The notes under the pieces are model-generated. The model worked only from the letters and a program-made list of their open reading frames with translations, was not told the DNA's origin and made no database searches. From positions 141,660 to 205,659 of the forward strand of contig JARLHN010000034.1 of NCBI GenBank assembly GCA_031292255.1: a DNA stretch of 64,000 nucleotides, given 5' to 3'. This DNA comes from Oryzomonas sp. GTDB lineage: Bacteria; Desulfobacterota; Desulfuromonadia; Geobacterales; Pseudopelobacteraceae. Shown here piece after piece: positions 56,827 to 64,000 of this stretch; position 1 is the stretch's first letter, and each line of letters starts with the position of its first letter. Made by a program: the position numbers and the translations under genes.

Positions 56827-57654
56827 GTGCCAATTTCAGATAATGATTTCATCCAACTGCGCGACTTCATCTACAGCATCTGCGGCATGTACTTCCATAC
56901 CACCAAGAAGTACTTTTTGGAGAGCCGTCTTGCCCGGAGAATGGAGACGACCGGCGCCAAGACTTACCCCGAGTATTATCAGCTTCTCAAATCGCCTCGC
57001 GGCGCCGAGGAGATGAAGTACCTGATGGATGAGATCACCACCAATGAAACCTACTTTTTTCGCAATGTGCCCCAACTGACCGCCCTGGAGACAAAGCTGT
57101 TGCCGGAGATCGTCGAGACCAAGAACAAGATGGGCTTTCGCAAGTTGCGCATCTGGAGTGCCGGGTCATCGTCGGGCGAAGAGGCCTATACCATGTCCAT
57201 GATGCTGCTGGAGAAGCGGTCTACGCTCCTCAAGGACTGGATCATCGAGATCGTCGGCACCGATATCAATGAAACCGTCATCTCCCAGGCCAAGGAGGGG
57301 ATTTACAACGCCTATTCGGTCCGCAACATCCCCGATATCTACAAACGCAAGTACATAAAGGAGGAGAACGGCAAGTTCCTCCTGTCGCCGGAAGTCAAGA
57401 AGTTCGTTACGTTTAACAAGCTCAACCTGTACGACGATTCCAAGATGATCTTCATGAAGAGCTTTGATTTTATCTTTTGCGCCAATGTGCTGATCTATTT
57501 TGATACTGCGTCGAAATCCAAGGTTGTCCAACACTTTTACAACAATTTGCAACCATACGGTTACTTCTTTGTAGGCCAATCCGAGTCTTTGCACGGGGTC
57601 AACGACAAGTTCAAGACCGTCCATTTCCCCGGCGGCTTCACTTACAAAAAATAA
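56827..57654 (+). CDS. cheR: CheR chemoreceptor methyltransferase
   Basis: CheR methylates glutamates of chemoreceptors with SAM. The 275 residues contain the N-terminal helical domain, TTNETYFFRNVPQLTALE, the SAM motif RIWSAGSSSGEEAYTMSM, GTDINETVISQAKEGIYN, DFIFCANVLIYFD and the C-terminal GYFFVGQSESL. The start is GTG at 56827, with AAAGGA upstream. No C-terminal NWETF-type receptor tether can be judged from here. About 170 bases separate it from cheA, so a weak internal promoter is possible. Confidence 0.94.
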   Translation: MPISDNDFIQLRDFIYSICGMYFHTTKKYFLESRLARRMETTGAKTYPEYYQLLKSPRGAEEMKYLMDEITTNETYFFRNVPQLTALETKLLPEIVETKNKMGFRKLRIWSAGSSSGEEAYTMSMMLLEKRSTLLKDWIIEIVGTDINETVISQAKEGIYNAYSVRNIPDIYKRKYIKEENGKFLLSPEVKKFVTFNKLNLYDDSKMIFMKSFDFIFCANVLIYFDTASKSKVVQHFYNNLQPYGYFFVGQSESLHGVNDKFKTVHFPGGFTYKK

Positions 57655-57673
57655 CCAATAAAAGGTATATACC

Positions 57674-58582
57674 ATGGACAAACTTGCGATGATAAAAAGA
57701 GCGGAAGAGTTGGTCGGCACGATCGAGGACCTGCCGACGATCCCGGTGGTCGCCACCCAGGTGCTGCTTCTGCTTGATAAGCCGGACGTGAGGATCGAGG
57801 ATGTGGCAGACCTGATGTTGACCGATCAGGTCATGACGGCCCGGGTAATGAAGATGGTAAACTCGCCGGTTTTCAAGCCCGGTCACGAGATTACCTCCCT
57901 CAGGCGGGCGCTTGTCTACCTCGGCTTGAAACACATACGCGAACTGGCTCTGGCTACGTCTCTCATCGATGCCTTTGACTCGGATTCGGGTAATTTCGAG
58001 ATCAACGCCTTCTGGGAGCACTCCTTCGGGGTCGGCATGGTCTCCAAGATCATAGCCGAGAAGATCGGGTATGCGGATATTGAAAAAGCCTACATCGGCG
58101 GCATTATCCACGACCTGGGCGTGGTCTTTCTGAGCCAGTATCAGCGCGAGGAATTTCAGGCGATACTGGACAGCATCAAGGACAAGCCGATCAAGCTGGT
58201 GGATGCCGAGATCGAACGGCTGGGCACGACTCACTGCGAGATCGGTCTGTGCATGGCCCGGAAATGGAATTTTCCCGAGGTGTACTGTGAGTTGATTTCG
58301 TATCATCACACGCCTACGGAGGCAACCATTGACCCGGTCCTGTGCGCCATTGTCAACCTGTCGGACCTGTTCTGCAGCGTGCGGGAGCTTAATTACGGCG
58401 GAAAGGAGTGGGTCAGCTTCAATCTGTCCGAAGAAGAGGGCTGGAAGATACTCAGGAAAGAGGCCCCGAATCTGGCAAACCTTGATGTGGAGCGTTTCTG
58501 CTACGAACTGGACGACGCCATTCCCGACGTCAAGGAATTGGTCAGTTCGATCTTCAATTCACAGGAACAGGCGGGGGATTGA
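57674..58582 (+). CDS. HDOD-domain signalling protein in the chemotaxis operon
   Basis: This protein of 302 residues has an HDOD domain (about residues 15-215: EDLPTIPVVATQVLLLL, LMLTDQVMTARVMKMVNSP, ITSLRRALVYLGLKHIRELAL, YIGGIIHDLGVVFL). HDOD domains are HD-like but lack phosphodiesterase residues and act in signalling scaffolds. Its position between cheR and cheB, with a stop that overlaps the cheB start, implies a role in this chemosensory system. The exact role is unknown. Confidence 0.88.
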   Translation: MDKLAMIKRAEELVGTIEDLPTIPVVATQVLLLLDKPDVRIEDVADLMLTDQVMTARVMKMVNSPVFKPGHEITSLRRALVYLGLKHIRELALATSLIDAFDSDSGNFEINAFWEHSFGVGMVSKIIAEKIGYADIEKAYIGGIIHDLGVVFLSQYQREEFQAILDSIKDKPIKLVDAEIERLGTTHCEIGLCMARKWNFPEVYCELISYHHTPTEATIDPVLCAIVNLSDLFCSVRELNYGGKEWVSFNLSEEEGWKILRKEAPNLANLDVERFCYELDDAIPDVKELVSSIFNSQEQAGD

Positions 58583-59673
58583 TGCTTACTTCCAGAACCG
58601 GGAAAACACGGGTACTGATCGTCGATGACTCTTCGTTCATGCGCATGGCAATCCGAAGCGTACTATCCAAGGACCCCTCCTTTGATATCGTTGGCACGGC
58701 AGCGGACGGCATGGAAGGTGTGGAGAAGGCCATCGCCCTCAAGCCGGACGTCATCACCATGGATGTCGAGATGCCGCGCATGGACGGCATTGCGGCCCTG
58801 CGGCAGATCATGGCCAAGGCGCCCACCAGGGTGCTCATGGTCTCGACCCTGACCAACGAAGGGGCCAAGGCCACCTTTGAGGCCCTTGACGCTGGTGCCA
58901 TTGATTACATCCCCAAGAATGTCACCGACTCAACCGAGGCCCAGAGCATCTTTCGTGAGGAGTTGCTGCGCAAGACCAGGGAAGCCGTCAGGTCGCATTT
59001 CGGCCGCAGTGTAACGCCTTCCATGGTACGGCCGGGCGTTGCCGCCCCCGCCGTCGCACCATTGCCCCGCCCGACGGCATCGAGGTTTACCGGAAAAAAG
59101 ATCAATTACGTGGGGATCGGCGCCTCCACCGGGGGGCCGGTGGCGCTTCAGGAGGTACTGTCCCGTATTCCCGTCAATTTCCCCTACGGCATCATTGTCG
59201 GTATCCATATGCCCAAGGCGTTTACCGGCCCCTATGCCGATCGCCTGAATGCCAAATGCTCCATGAACATTCGCGAGGCGGTGGATGGAGACGTGCTCAA
59301 ACCGGGATTGGCGCTGATCGCCCCCGGCGGCATGCATACCACCCTGGTCCGCCATGGGGGGGGCATCATGGTCAAGACGGTCCCTACCAGCTCCTATCCG
59401 CAATATGTGTACATCCCCTCGGTGGACCTGATGATGTCGAGTATGGCCGAGGCCACCAACGGCTCCATGCTGGGGGTCATCCTGACCGGCATGGGCAACG
59501 ACGGTTTCAAGGGGATGCAGCTCTTGAAAAGCAAGGGCGGCCTGACCATTGCCCAGGACGAGGCGACATCGACCATCTACGGCATGCCCAGGGCCTGTGT
59601 CGAAGGAGGGGTGGCCGATGAAGTGCTGCCTCTGGGGCAGATCGGTTTTGAAATATCCAAGTTCATGGGGTAG
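58582..59673 (+). CDS. cheB: CheB chemotaxis methylesterase with receiver domain
   Basis: CheB removes methyl groups from chemoreceptors when phosphorylated by CheA. The 363 residues have a receiver domain (Asp15/16 in VLIVDDSSFMR, phospho-Asp61 in VITMDVEMPRMDG) and a methylesterase domain with the Ser in GASTGGPVALQE, His in VGIHMPKAFTGPYA and Asp in LTGMGNDGFKGM. The ATG shares a base with the stop of the HDOD gene (TGATG); a TTG lies just before. It is the last gene of the operon, and a terminator follows 32 bases on. Confidence 0.95.
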   Translation: MLTSRTGKTRVLIVDDSSFMRMAIRSVLSKDPSFDIVGTAADGMEGVEKAIALKPDVITMDVEMPRMDGIAALRQIMAKAPTRVLMVSTLTNEGAKATFEALDAGAIDYIPKNVTDSTEAQSIFREELLRKTREAVRSHFGRSVTPSMVRPGVAAPAVAPLPRPTASRFTGKKINYVGIGASTGGPVALQEVLSRIPVNFPYGIIVGIHMPKAFTGPYADRLNAKCSMNIREAVDGDVLKPGLALIAPGGMHTTLVRHGGGIMVKTVPTSSYPQYVYIPSVDLMMSSMAEATNGSMLGVILTGMGNDGFKGMQLLKSKGGLTIAQDEATSTIYGMPRACVEGGVADEVLPLGQIGFEISKFMG

Positions 59674-59704
59674 GGCGAAAGCTGTCTTTTGTGAAAAAGG
59701 AAAC

Positions 59705-59740
59705 AATAAAGGGCGACCCTGTTCGGGGCCGCCCTTTATT
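59705..59740. terminator. Bidirectional terminator between cheB and the prfC cluster
   Basis: AATAAAGGGCGACCC and GGGGCCGCCCTTTATT pair around a 5-nt loop, with T-rich sequence to the right (TTTATTGTTTATT) and its A-rich mirror to the left. It can end both the che operon and the leftward prfC transcript. Confidence 0.8.
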
Positions 59741-59759
59741 GTTTATTCCAATGCCGGAA

Positions 59760-59981
59760 TTATCTCTGCGCGTGAACGACCAGGCCTTTGGGGGTGGTCA
59801 CTACCTTGCAGCCGGAAAATCCCAACCGTTTCAGGCGTCGCAGGATGAAAAAAGCGGCAATGGGGTGAACGTGCGGCAGCATCAAGGGAAAATTTCCCAG
59901 GGGGAGCTTTCCGATGGCGTGCCAGGTCGCCCGCACCCGGCACCTCCCCTGCCTTCCTGTCACTGTTACGGTTCTTGACAC
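59760..59981 (-). CDS. Small ORF coupled to prfC, unknown
   Basis: This frame of 73 residues begins with GTG that shares its first base with the prfC stop (TAGTG), so translation could be coupled. The product is basic, with a possible hydrophobic stretch (LGNFPLMLPHVHPIAAFFIL) and an RRLKRLGFSGCKVVTTPKG tail. I do not recognise a family. It lies between prfC and a bidirectional terminator, a natural place for a last operon gene, but it may also be a chance frame. Confidence 0.4.
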   Translation of the reverse strand: MSRTVTVTGRQGRCRVRATWHAIGKLPLGNFPLMLPHVHPIAAFFILRRLKRLGFSGCKVVTTPKGLVVHAQR

Positions 59982-61564
59982 TAGCTATGCTCGCTGGTTT
60001 CGTGGAACTCCAGCTCTTTCCAGCTTTCAATGGTATTGTCCAGGCGCCATTGGCTGCCGGCCATGTAGGTCAGCTTCCCCTCACCGTCGATATAGACATG
60101 CATGATCTCCTTCTTCTCGAACTCCTCGATTCTCCTCTTCTCACCGGTGACCCAGCGGGCGGTCACATAGCTGACCGGCTCAAAGGCGACTTTGACGCTG
60201 TATTCGAATTCAAGGCGGTGCATGACCACCTCGAATTGCAGCAGGCCGACCGCCCCGATAACCCAGTCGGCGCCCATCAGCGGTTTAAAAACCTGGGTGG
60301 CGCCTTCTTCGGCCAGTTGTACCAGGCCTTTTTCCAGTGCCTTGGATTTCATGGGATTGAGCAGCCGCACCTTGCGGAAATGTTCCGGGGCAAAGCTGGG
60401 GATGCCGGTGAATTTCAACTCTTCTCCCTGGGTAAAGGTGTCGCCGATCTTGATGGTGCCATGGTTGTGAATGCCGATGATATCGCCCGGCCAAGCCTCT
60501 TCGACGTTGGTCCGGTCCTGGGCCATGAAGATGGTGGCGTTGGCGATCTGAACCTCGCGCCCCAAGCGGACATGCCGCACCTTCATGCCGCGGGTAAACT
60601 TGCCGGAGCAGATGCGAAAGAAGGCGATCCGGTCGCGGTGGGCGGGATCCATGTTCGCCTGGATCTTGAAGGTAAAGCCGCTGAAGGGCTCCTCATAGGG
60701 GGACACGGTCCGGTTGGTCGTTTCACGGGGAAGCGGCGCCGGGGCGTGCGCCACAAAGGCGTCCAGAAGCTGCTGGATGCCGAATGTGTTGATGGCGCTG
60801 CCGAAAAAGACCGGTGTTTGCCGGCCGGCCAGATAGGCCTCTTTGTCGAAAGGGTGGGCCGCGCCTTCCAGGAGTTCCACGTTATGGCGCAGTTCATCCA
60901 CCTGGCTTCCCAGCAGTTCGTCCAGCAGCGGGTCGCCCAGGCCGTTGGCCGTCAGTATCCGGCCGGTGCCGTTGGCCGCATCGGGGTCGAAAAAGGTCAG
61001 TTCCTTGGTATGGAGGTGGTAGGTTCCGCGGAAGCGTTTGCCCATCCCCACCGGCCAGGTGACCGGGGCGGTCTGTATGTGCAGGTTCTTCTCGATATCG
61101 TCCAACAGGTCCAGGGGGTCCTGTCCCTCCCGGTCCAGCTTGTTCATGAAGGTCATGATCGGTGTATGGCGCAGGCGGCAGACATCCAGAAGCTTTTTGG
61201 TCTGGCTCTCGACCCCCTTGACCGAATCGATCACCATCAAAACCGAGTCAACGGCGGTCAAGACCCGGTAGGTATCCTCCGAGAAGTCGTTGTGGCCGGG
61301 GGTGTCCAGCAGGTTGATCTCGCAGCCGGAATACGCGAATTTCATGACCGACGAGGTGACGGAGATGCCGCGCTGTTTCTCCAACTCCATCCAGTCGGAG
61401 GTGGCGTGGCGGGCGCTCTTCCGGGCGCGAACCTCTCCGGCCTGCTGGATGGCGCCGCCAAACAGCAGCAATTTTTCGGTAATGGTGGTCTTGCCGGCAT
61501 CAGGGTGGCTGATGATGGCAAAGGTGCGACGCTTATCTACTTCCTGCTGATTATACATTTCCAC
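59981..61564 (-). CDS. prfC: Peptide chain release factor 3
   Basis: RF3 is the GTPase that recycles RF1 and RF2 from the ribosome. The 527 residues have the G domain ([67 protein letters not shown]) and domains II and III ([24 protein letters not shown]). The start is GTG at 61564, five bases after AAAGGAG; ATG at 61558 is the alternative. Confidence 0.96.
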   Translation of the reverse strand: MEMYNQQEVDKRRTFAIISHPDAGKTTITEKLLLFGGAIQQAGEVRARKSARHATSDWMELEKQRGISVTSSVMKFAYSGCEINLLDTPGHNDFSEDTYRVLTAVDSVLMVIDSVKGVESQTKKLLDVCRLRHTPIMTFMNKLDREGQDPLDLLDDIEKNLHIQTAPVTWPVGMGKRFRGTYHLHTKELTFFDPDAANGTGRILTANGLGDPLLDELLGSQVDELRHNVELLEGAAHPFDKEAYLAGRQTPVFFGSAINTFGIQQLLDAFVAHAPAPLPRETTNRTVSPYEEPFSGFTFKIQANMDPAHRDRIAFFRICSGKFTRGMKVRHVRLGREVQIANATIFMAQDRTNVEEAWPGDIIGIHNHGTIKIGDTFTQGEELKFTGIPSFAPEHFRKVRLLNPMKSKALEKGLVQLAEEGATQVFKPLMGADWVIGAVGLLQFEVVMHRLEFEYSVKVAFEPVSYVTARWVTGEKRRIEEFEKKEIMHVYIDGEGKLTYMAGSQWRLDNTIESWKELEFHETSEHS

Positions 61565-61584
61565 ATCTGCTCCTTTATCAATCG

Positions 61585-61607
61585 AAAGGCGGGCTTGGCC
61601 CGCCTTT
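61585..61607 (-). terminator. Stem-loop between doxX and prfC
   Basis: AAAGGCGGGC and GCCCGCCTTT pair perfectly over 10 bp with a 3-nt loop. It lies 18 bases past the doxX stop. The stem ends in TTT, but no further T-run follows on the minus strand. Confidence 0.6.
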
Positions 61608-61625
61608 GGTTAACCTTGGTTGTTC

Positions 61626-62072
61626 CTATAACCTGAAGACCAGGCGGTCCAGGCACCAGCGGCCACCGCCGGCAATAACCAGGTAAAGCGCCATGCCCAA
61701 GAGGGCGATGCTGAATTCGATGCCGTTCCCGTGGCCCGGTATGCCATAGGTGCTGAGAAAAAAGCCGTTTACCCACTGGATCTTGTAGATGCCAACCACC
61801 ATGACCGCTGCCATGCCGGCTGCCGAAAGGCGGGTCAAAAAGCCGGTCAGCACGCCGAAACCGCCGCCGAATTCGGCGATGATCGCCAACAGGGTGAAGA
61901 TCGGCGGGATCCCCAATTTCAGTTCAAAGGTCTTTAAGGTGGCGGTCAGTCCCTGCCCGCCGAACAGGCCAAGCAGTTTCTGCGACCCGTGGGCCATGAA
62001 GATCAGTCCCAGTGGTATCCGCAACATGAACGGAGCCAACAGGCCGGTTGCGTCAAAACTTCCTTTTGCCAT
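61626..62072 (-). CDS. DoxX-family membrane protein
   Basis: This small membrane protein of 148 residues has four TM helices and the DoxX motif LRIPLGLIFMAHGSQKLLG, followed by LAIIAEFGGGFGVLTGFLTR. DoxX proteins are linked to redox or thiol stress in some bacteria, and the role here is not known. GGAGG six bases before the ATG at 62072 sets the start; the frame is open to 62126. Confidence 0.88.
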   Translation of the reverse strand: MAKGSFDATGLLAPFMLRIPLGLIFMAHGSQKLLGLFGGQGLTATLKTFELKLGIPPIFTLLAIIAEFGGGFGVLTGFLTRLSAAGMAAVMVVGIYKIQWVNGFFLSTYGIPGHGNGIEFSIALLGMALYLVIAGGGRWCLDRLVFRL

Positions 62073-62737
62073 GAAGTTCCTCCATGATAGCCTGGATGTG
62101 ACGATTATCGGACCGCCCCATGCCAAGTTGCAGGCGATGCCGGAATGTGATCAGGGAATAATCGCCGGTTACGTAGTCAAGCCTGCCGAAAACGCCGGCA
62201 GCACGCTGTTTGCGGCGGAGATGGTGCTTGGAGAGGGGCGGAGAATATTTCGGGAAATAGATGGCGTGCTGCGTGACACATGGATCATCTTCTGTCCAAG
62301 CTTTAATTATCTTTTTAAATTATCAAATTAACCATGAAAAGGAAAGAGTTTGATTGGGAGAAGGCAAAAAAAATCACGTAGTGAATTGATTCCGAAAAAT
62401 CCTGGATGACGATCAGATGAATGCGTTGCCAAAACATGTTGAGACGTACGGCATAACAGCAATTCGACAAGCTCGGAGAACATAAAAATAAATAAATAAT
62501 AGGTGACAATATATCAAAAATGTTTTAAAAAATTACAATATTAATAGGACCAATGGGGTGATATTAAGATTCTTTCCTTAATATATTTTAGTGATGATCG
62601 GCCCATCCTCTCGCGTATTCGTTTGCCTTGTCGCATATATGTGTCAACCAATTAATGATATCAATAAGTTGTAAGATGTAGCAAATTATACGAGGATGCG
62701 TGTTGTAGTCCACACATGACTGCAAAGGACATCATTC
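62073..62737. other. Long AT-rich intergenic region
   Basis: This region of about 665 bases lies between the divergent doxX and sensor genes. No convincing gene was found. A short plus-strand frame at 62137-62331 (64 residues, containing IIAGYVVKPAENAGSTLFAA) and small pieces such as MKRKEFDWEKAKKIT (62335) and ILDDDQMNALPKHVETYG look like gene debris. The right half is strongly AT-rich, as expected for a promoter. Confidence 0.45.
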
Positions 62738-64000
62738 ATGCCACTTGCCACCCTATCACTTAAGCGTTTTATCTTCTATGCGACTTTCGTCGTATCCGTA
62801 GTAACCTTCATGATCGTCATCTTCACTGTTTCATGGATCTTCCTGAGGCAGGCCGAAGATACTTCCGCACGCTCTTCTTACTCCATGGCCAGCCAGATCT
62901 ACGGTTCAATTTTCCAGGCAATGGAGGATGGCCGCACACGCCAGGATATGACAAGGATACTTGAGACGTATCAACGTTCTTTTCCAAATCATTTTTCCAT
63001 GGAACTGCTTGTTGGCCAGCCACTGAAACGCTTGAACGACTCCAGCCTGAAACAAGACCGGGAACTCCACAAAGTGTTTATCGACGGCTTGGATTTTCAC
63101 GCCCAGACCATAAGCAATATTCAACATTATTACCCGCTCAAGGCAAAATCGAGTTGCCTCGCGTGCCATCCCGGTGCACGGGTGGGAGAGGTACTCGGCG
63201 TTCTGTCCATTACCGAAGATATAAGAGCGGCGCGAGATGCCTTCCTGCGCAAGTTTTTCCTGATTTTCGCCCTCCTTTTGCCGACCCCCTTTCTGATGTC
63301 GTTCATAGTTGCCCGTTTCATCAACAAACGGATCGGCGCAGCGATTGATATTCTCGGCGAAAAAGTTCATTCCGTCAATACAGTGACCGACCTGACCACC
63401 CTGCAACTCCATGACGAAAGGCTGATGTTTAAAGAACTCGATGCCATATTCGACGAATTCGGCAACCTTATATCGCGCATCAAGAACGTGGCGGTCGGCA
63501 AGGAAATGTTGGAGTTTGAAATCCAAGTGTTGGAGCGCTTCATCATTACCTCCGATGCCATCCGGGACTGGAAGGAGCGGGTATGTTATTTGCTCACCGA
63601 AGTCGAAAAGGTCATGCAGGTCTATGCGATATTCTGCGTTTTTCAGATCGATGAGGAAGCTTATGATATCGAAGTCTTCTGGTTGAACCCACCATCGCCG
63701 TCAACCTTGAATGTCATGGACGAAATCATCCGCGAGCGTATCGCTCATGAAAAACTTCAGCTCGATTCCGTAAAAGTCGTCAATAACATCGTCAATGCCC
63801 GAGGGGCATTTATGGAGCTTGACAGAAATGAAATAGAACTCCAGACGAAATCGCTTTTTCTCGACATGCCGCAGATCGGCGGCGTGGTCGGTATCGGCGT
63901 GCAATCACAGGTGGCGCACGATCCGATCAGATCGCTGGTAATAGGCGGTATCCTGACAACCTTGCTCAATGTGGTCGGTTCAATCAAGGCGATCTACAAA
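62738..64000 (+). CDS. Membrane sensor with periplasmic CxxCH motif (cut by window edge)
   Basis: The first 421 codons lie in the window, open at the end. An N-terminal TM helix (about residues 10-36) is followed by a periplasmic region of about 130 residues with LKAKSSCLACHPGARVGEVL (Cys140, Cys143, His144; a c-type heme motif) just before LGVLSITEDI and a second TM helix (about 168-190). A linker and a GAF-like region follow from about residue 270 (RDWKERVCYLLTEVEKVMQV). Such heme-binding sensors in Geobacter-like genomes end in GGDEF, kinase or methyl-accepting domains; which one applies here is outside the window. AAAGGA precedes the ATG. Confidence 0.82.
   Translation, partial: MPLATLSLKRFIFYATFVVSVVTFMIVIFTVSWIFLRQAEDTSARSSYSMASQIYGSIFQAMEDGRTRQDMTRILETYQRSFPNHFSMELLVGQPLKRLNDSSLKQDRELHKVFIDGLDFHAQTISNIQHYYPLKAKSSCLACHPGARVGEVLGVLSITEDIRAARDAFLRKFFLIFALLLPTPFLMSFIVARFINKRIGAAIDILGEKVHSVNTVTDLTTLQLHDERLMFKELDAIFDEFGNLISRIKNVAVGKEMLEFEIQVLERFIITSDAIRDWKERVCYLLTEVEKVMQVYAIFCVFQIDEEAYDIEVFWLNPPSPSTLNVMDEIIRERIAHEKLQLDSVKVVNNIVNARGAFMELDRNEIELQTKSLFLDMPQIGGVVGIGVQSQVAHDPIRSLVIGGILTTLLNVVGSIKAIYK

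Noticed and set aside
59975-61636. Plus-strand frame opposite prfC
   Set aside because: It mirrors prfC, whose GTPase motifs are intact; the product has no recognisable domain.
62137-62373. Short frame IIAGYVVKPAENAG and a BrnT-like start MKRKEFDWEKAKKIT
   Set aside because: Too short and interrupted; a toxin-antitoxin remnant was considered but the frame stops after 15 codons and no partner can be shown.

Overview
The window reads as chromosomal DNA of a Geobacter-like member of the Desulfuromonadota (order Geobacterales). The inference rests on gene content: a PilY1 and minor-pilin operon, two DsbC-like proteins and a sensor that each carry a CxxCH motif, a GapN-type aldehyde dehydrogenase, an HDOD protein inside a chemotaxis operon, a sigma-54 activator, HD-GYP and hybrid-kinase signalling, and a carboxyspermidine-type polyamine cluster. 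No tRNA, rRNA, CRISPR array, prophage or intact insertion sequence was seen. Species level cannot be set from the sequence alone.

Layout. 1-3.3 kb (minus): [NiFe]-hydrogenase maturation genes hypF (cut by the window edge) and hypB, below an MsbA-like ABC exporter. 3.7-15.7 kb (plus): an envelope operon of two DsbC-like oxidoreductases, a 2275-residue cysteine-rich PilY1, four minor prepilins (GspH/FimU, PilV, PilW, PilX) and a small membrane protein. The likely logic is periplasmic disulfide formation followed by tip adhesin and pilin-tip assembly. 15.8-17.6 kb (minus): a PAS protein with CxxC pairs, the DNA glycosylase Mpg, and transposase debris. 17.7-20.9 kb (plus): FecR-domain protein, OmpA lipoprotein, CHASE2/HD-GYP phosphodiesterase. 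21-24.4 kb (minus): a conserved membrane protein, a broken aldo/keto reductase, and a tetR-FUSC-lrgA-lrgB operon. 24.8-28.1 kb (minus): gapN and a hybrid REC-PAS-histidine kinase. 28.7 kb: a rhodanese-YceI fusion.

29.8-37.2 kb (minus): speA, carboxynorspermidine synthase and nspC (arginine to spermidine by the carboxyspermidine route, except for the agmatine-to-putrescine steps), then a small ORF and priA. 37.7-41.7 kb (plus): hsp20-lon-thiL with overlapping reading frames. 41.9-46.4 kb (plus): transketolase, a Crp/Fnr regulator, DAHP synthase (transketolase makes erythrose-4-phosphate for it) and a probable 6S RNA with its own promoter and terminator. 46.4-51.4 kb (minus): a cobJ-cobQ fusion, cbiB, cobD and nikR, all overlapping. 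51.5-53.7 kb (minus): a sigma-54 activator and a lytic transglycosylase. 54.3-59.7 kb (plus): cheW-cheA-cheR-HDOD-cheB. 59.8-62.1 kb (minus): doxX, prfC and a small coupled ORF. 62.7 kb to the end (plus): a membrane sensor with a periplasmic CxxCH motif, cut by the window edge.

The least explained material lies between genes. At least four families of short structured repeats occur: (A) a mosaic element of about 185-245 nt with TAGTTTCC...TCCGGAAA ends, in four copies plus a solo hairpin, one copy broken by another repeat; (B) a 115-118 nt element in two inverted copies that bracket the carboxynorspermidine synthase gene; (C) elements with GCCACGGAG ends; (D) CCCCTC/GAGGGG palindromes, one fragment of which appears to be translated inside the ABC exporter. 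These and the CobJ-CobQ fusion are the main candidates for something undescribed.
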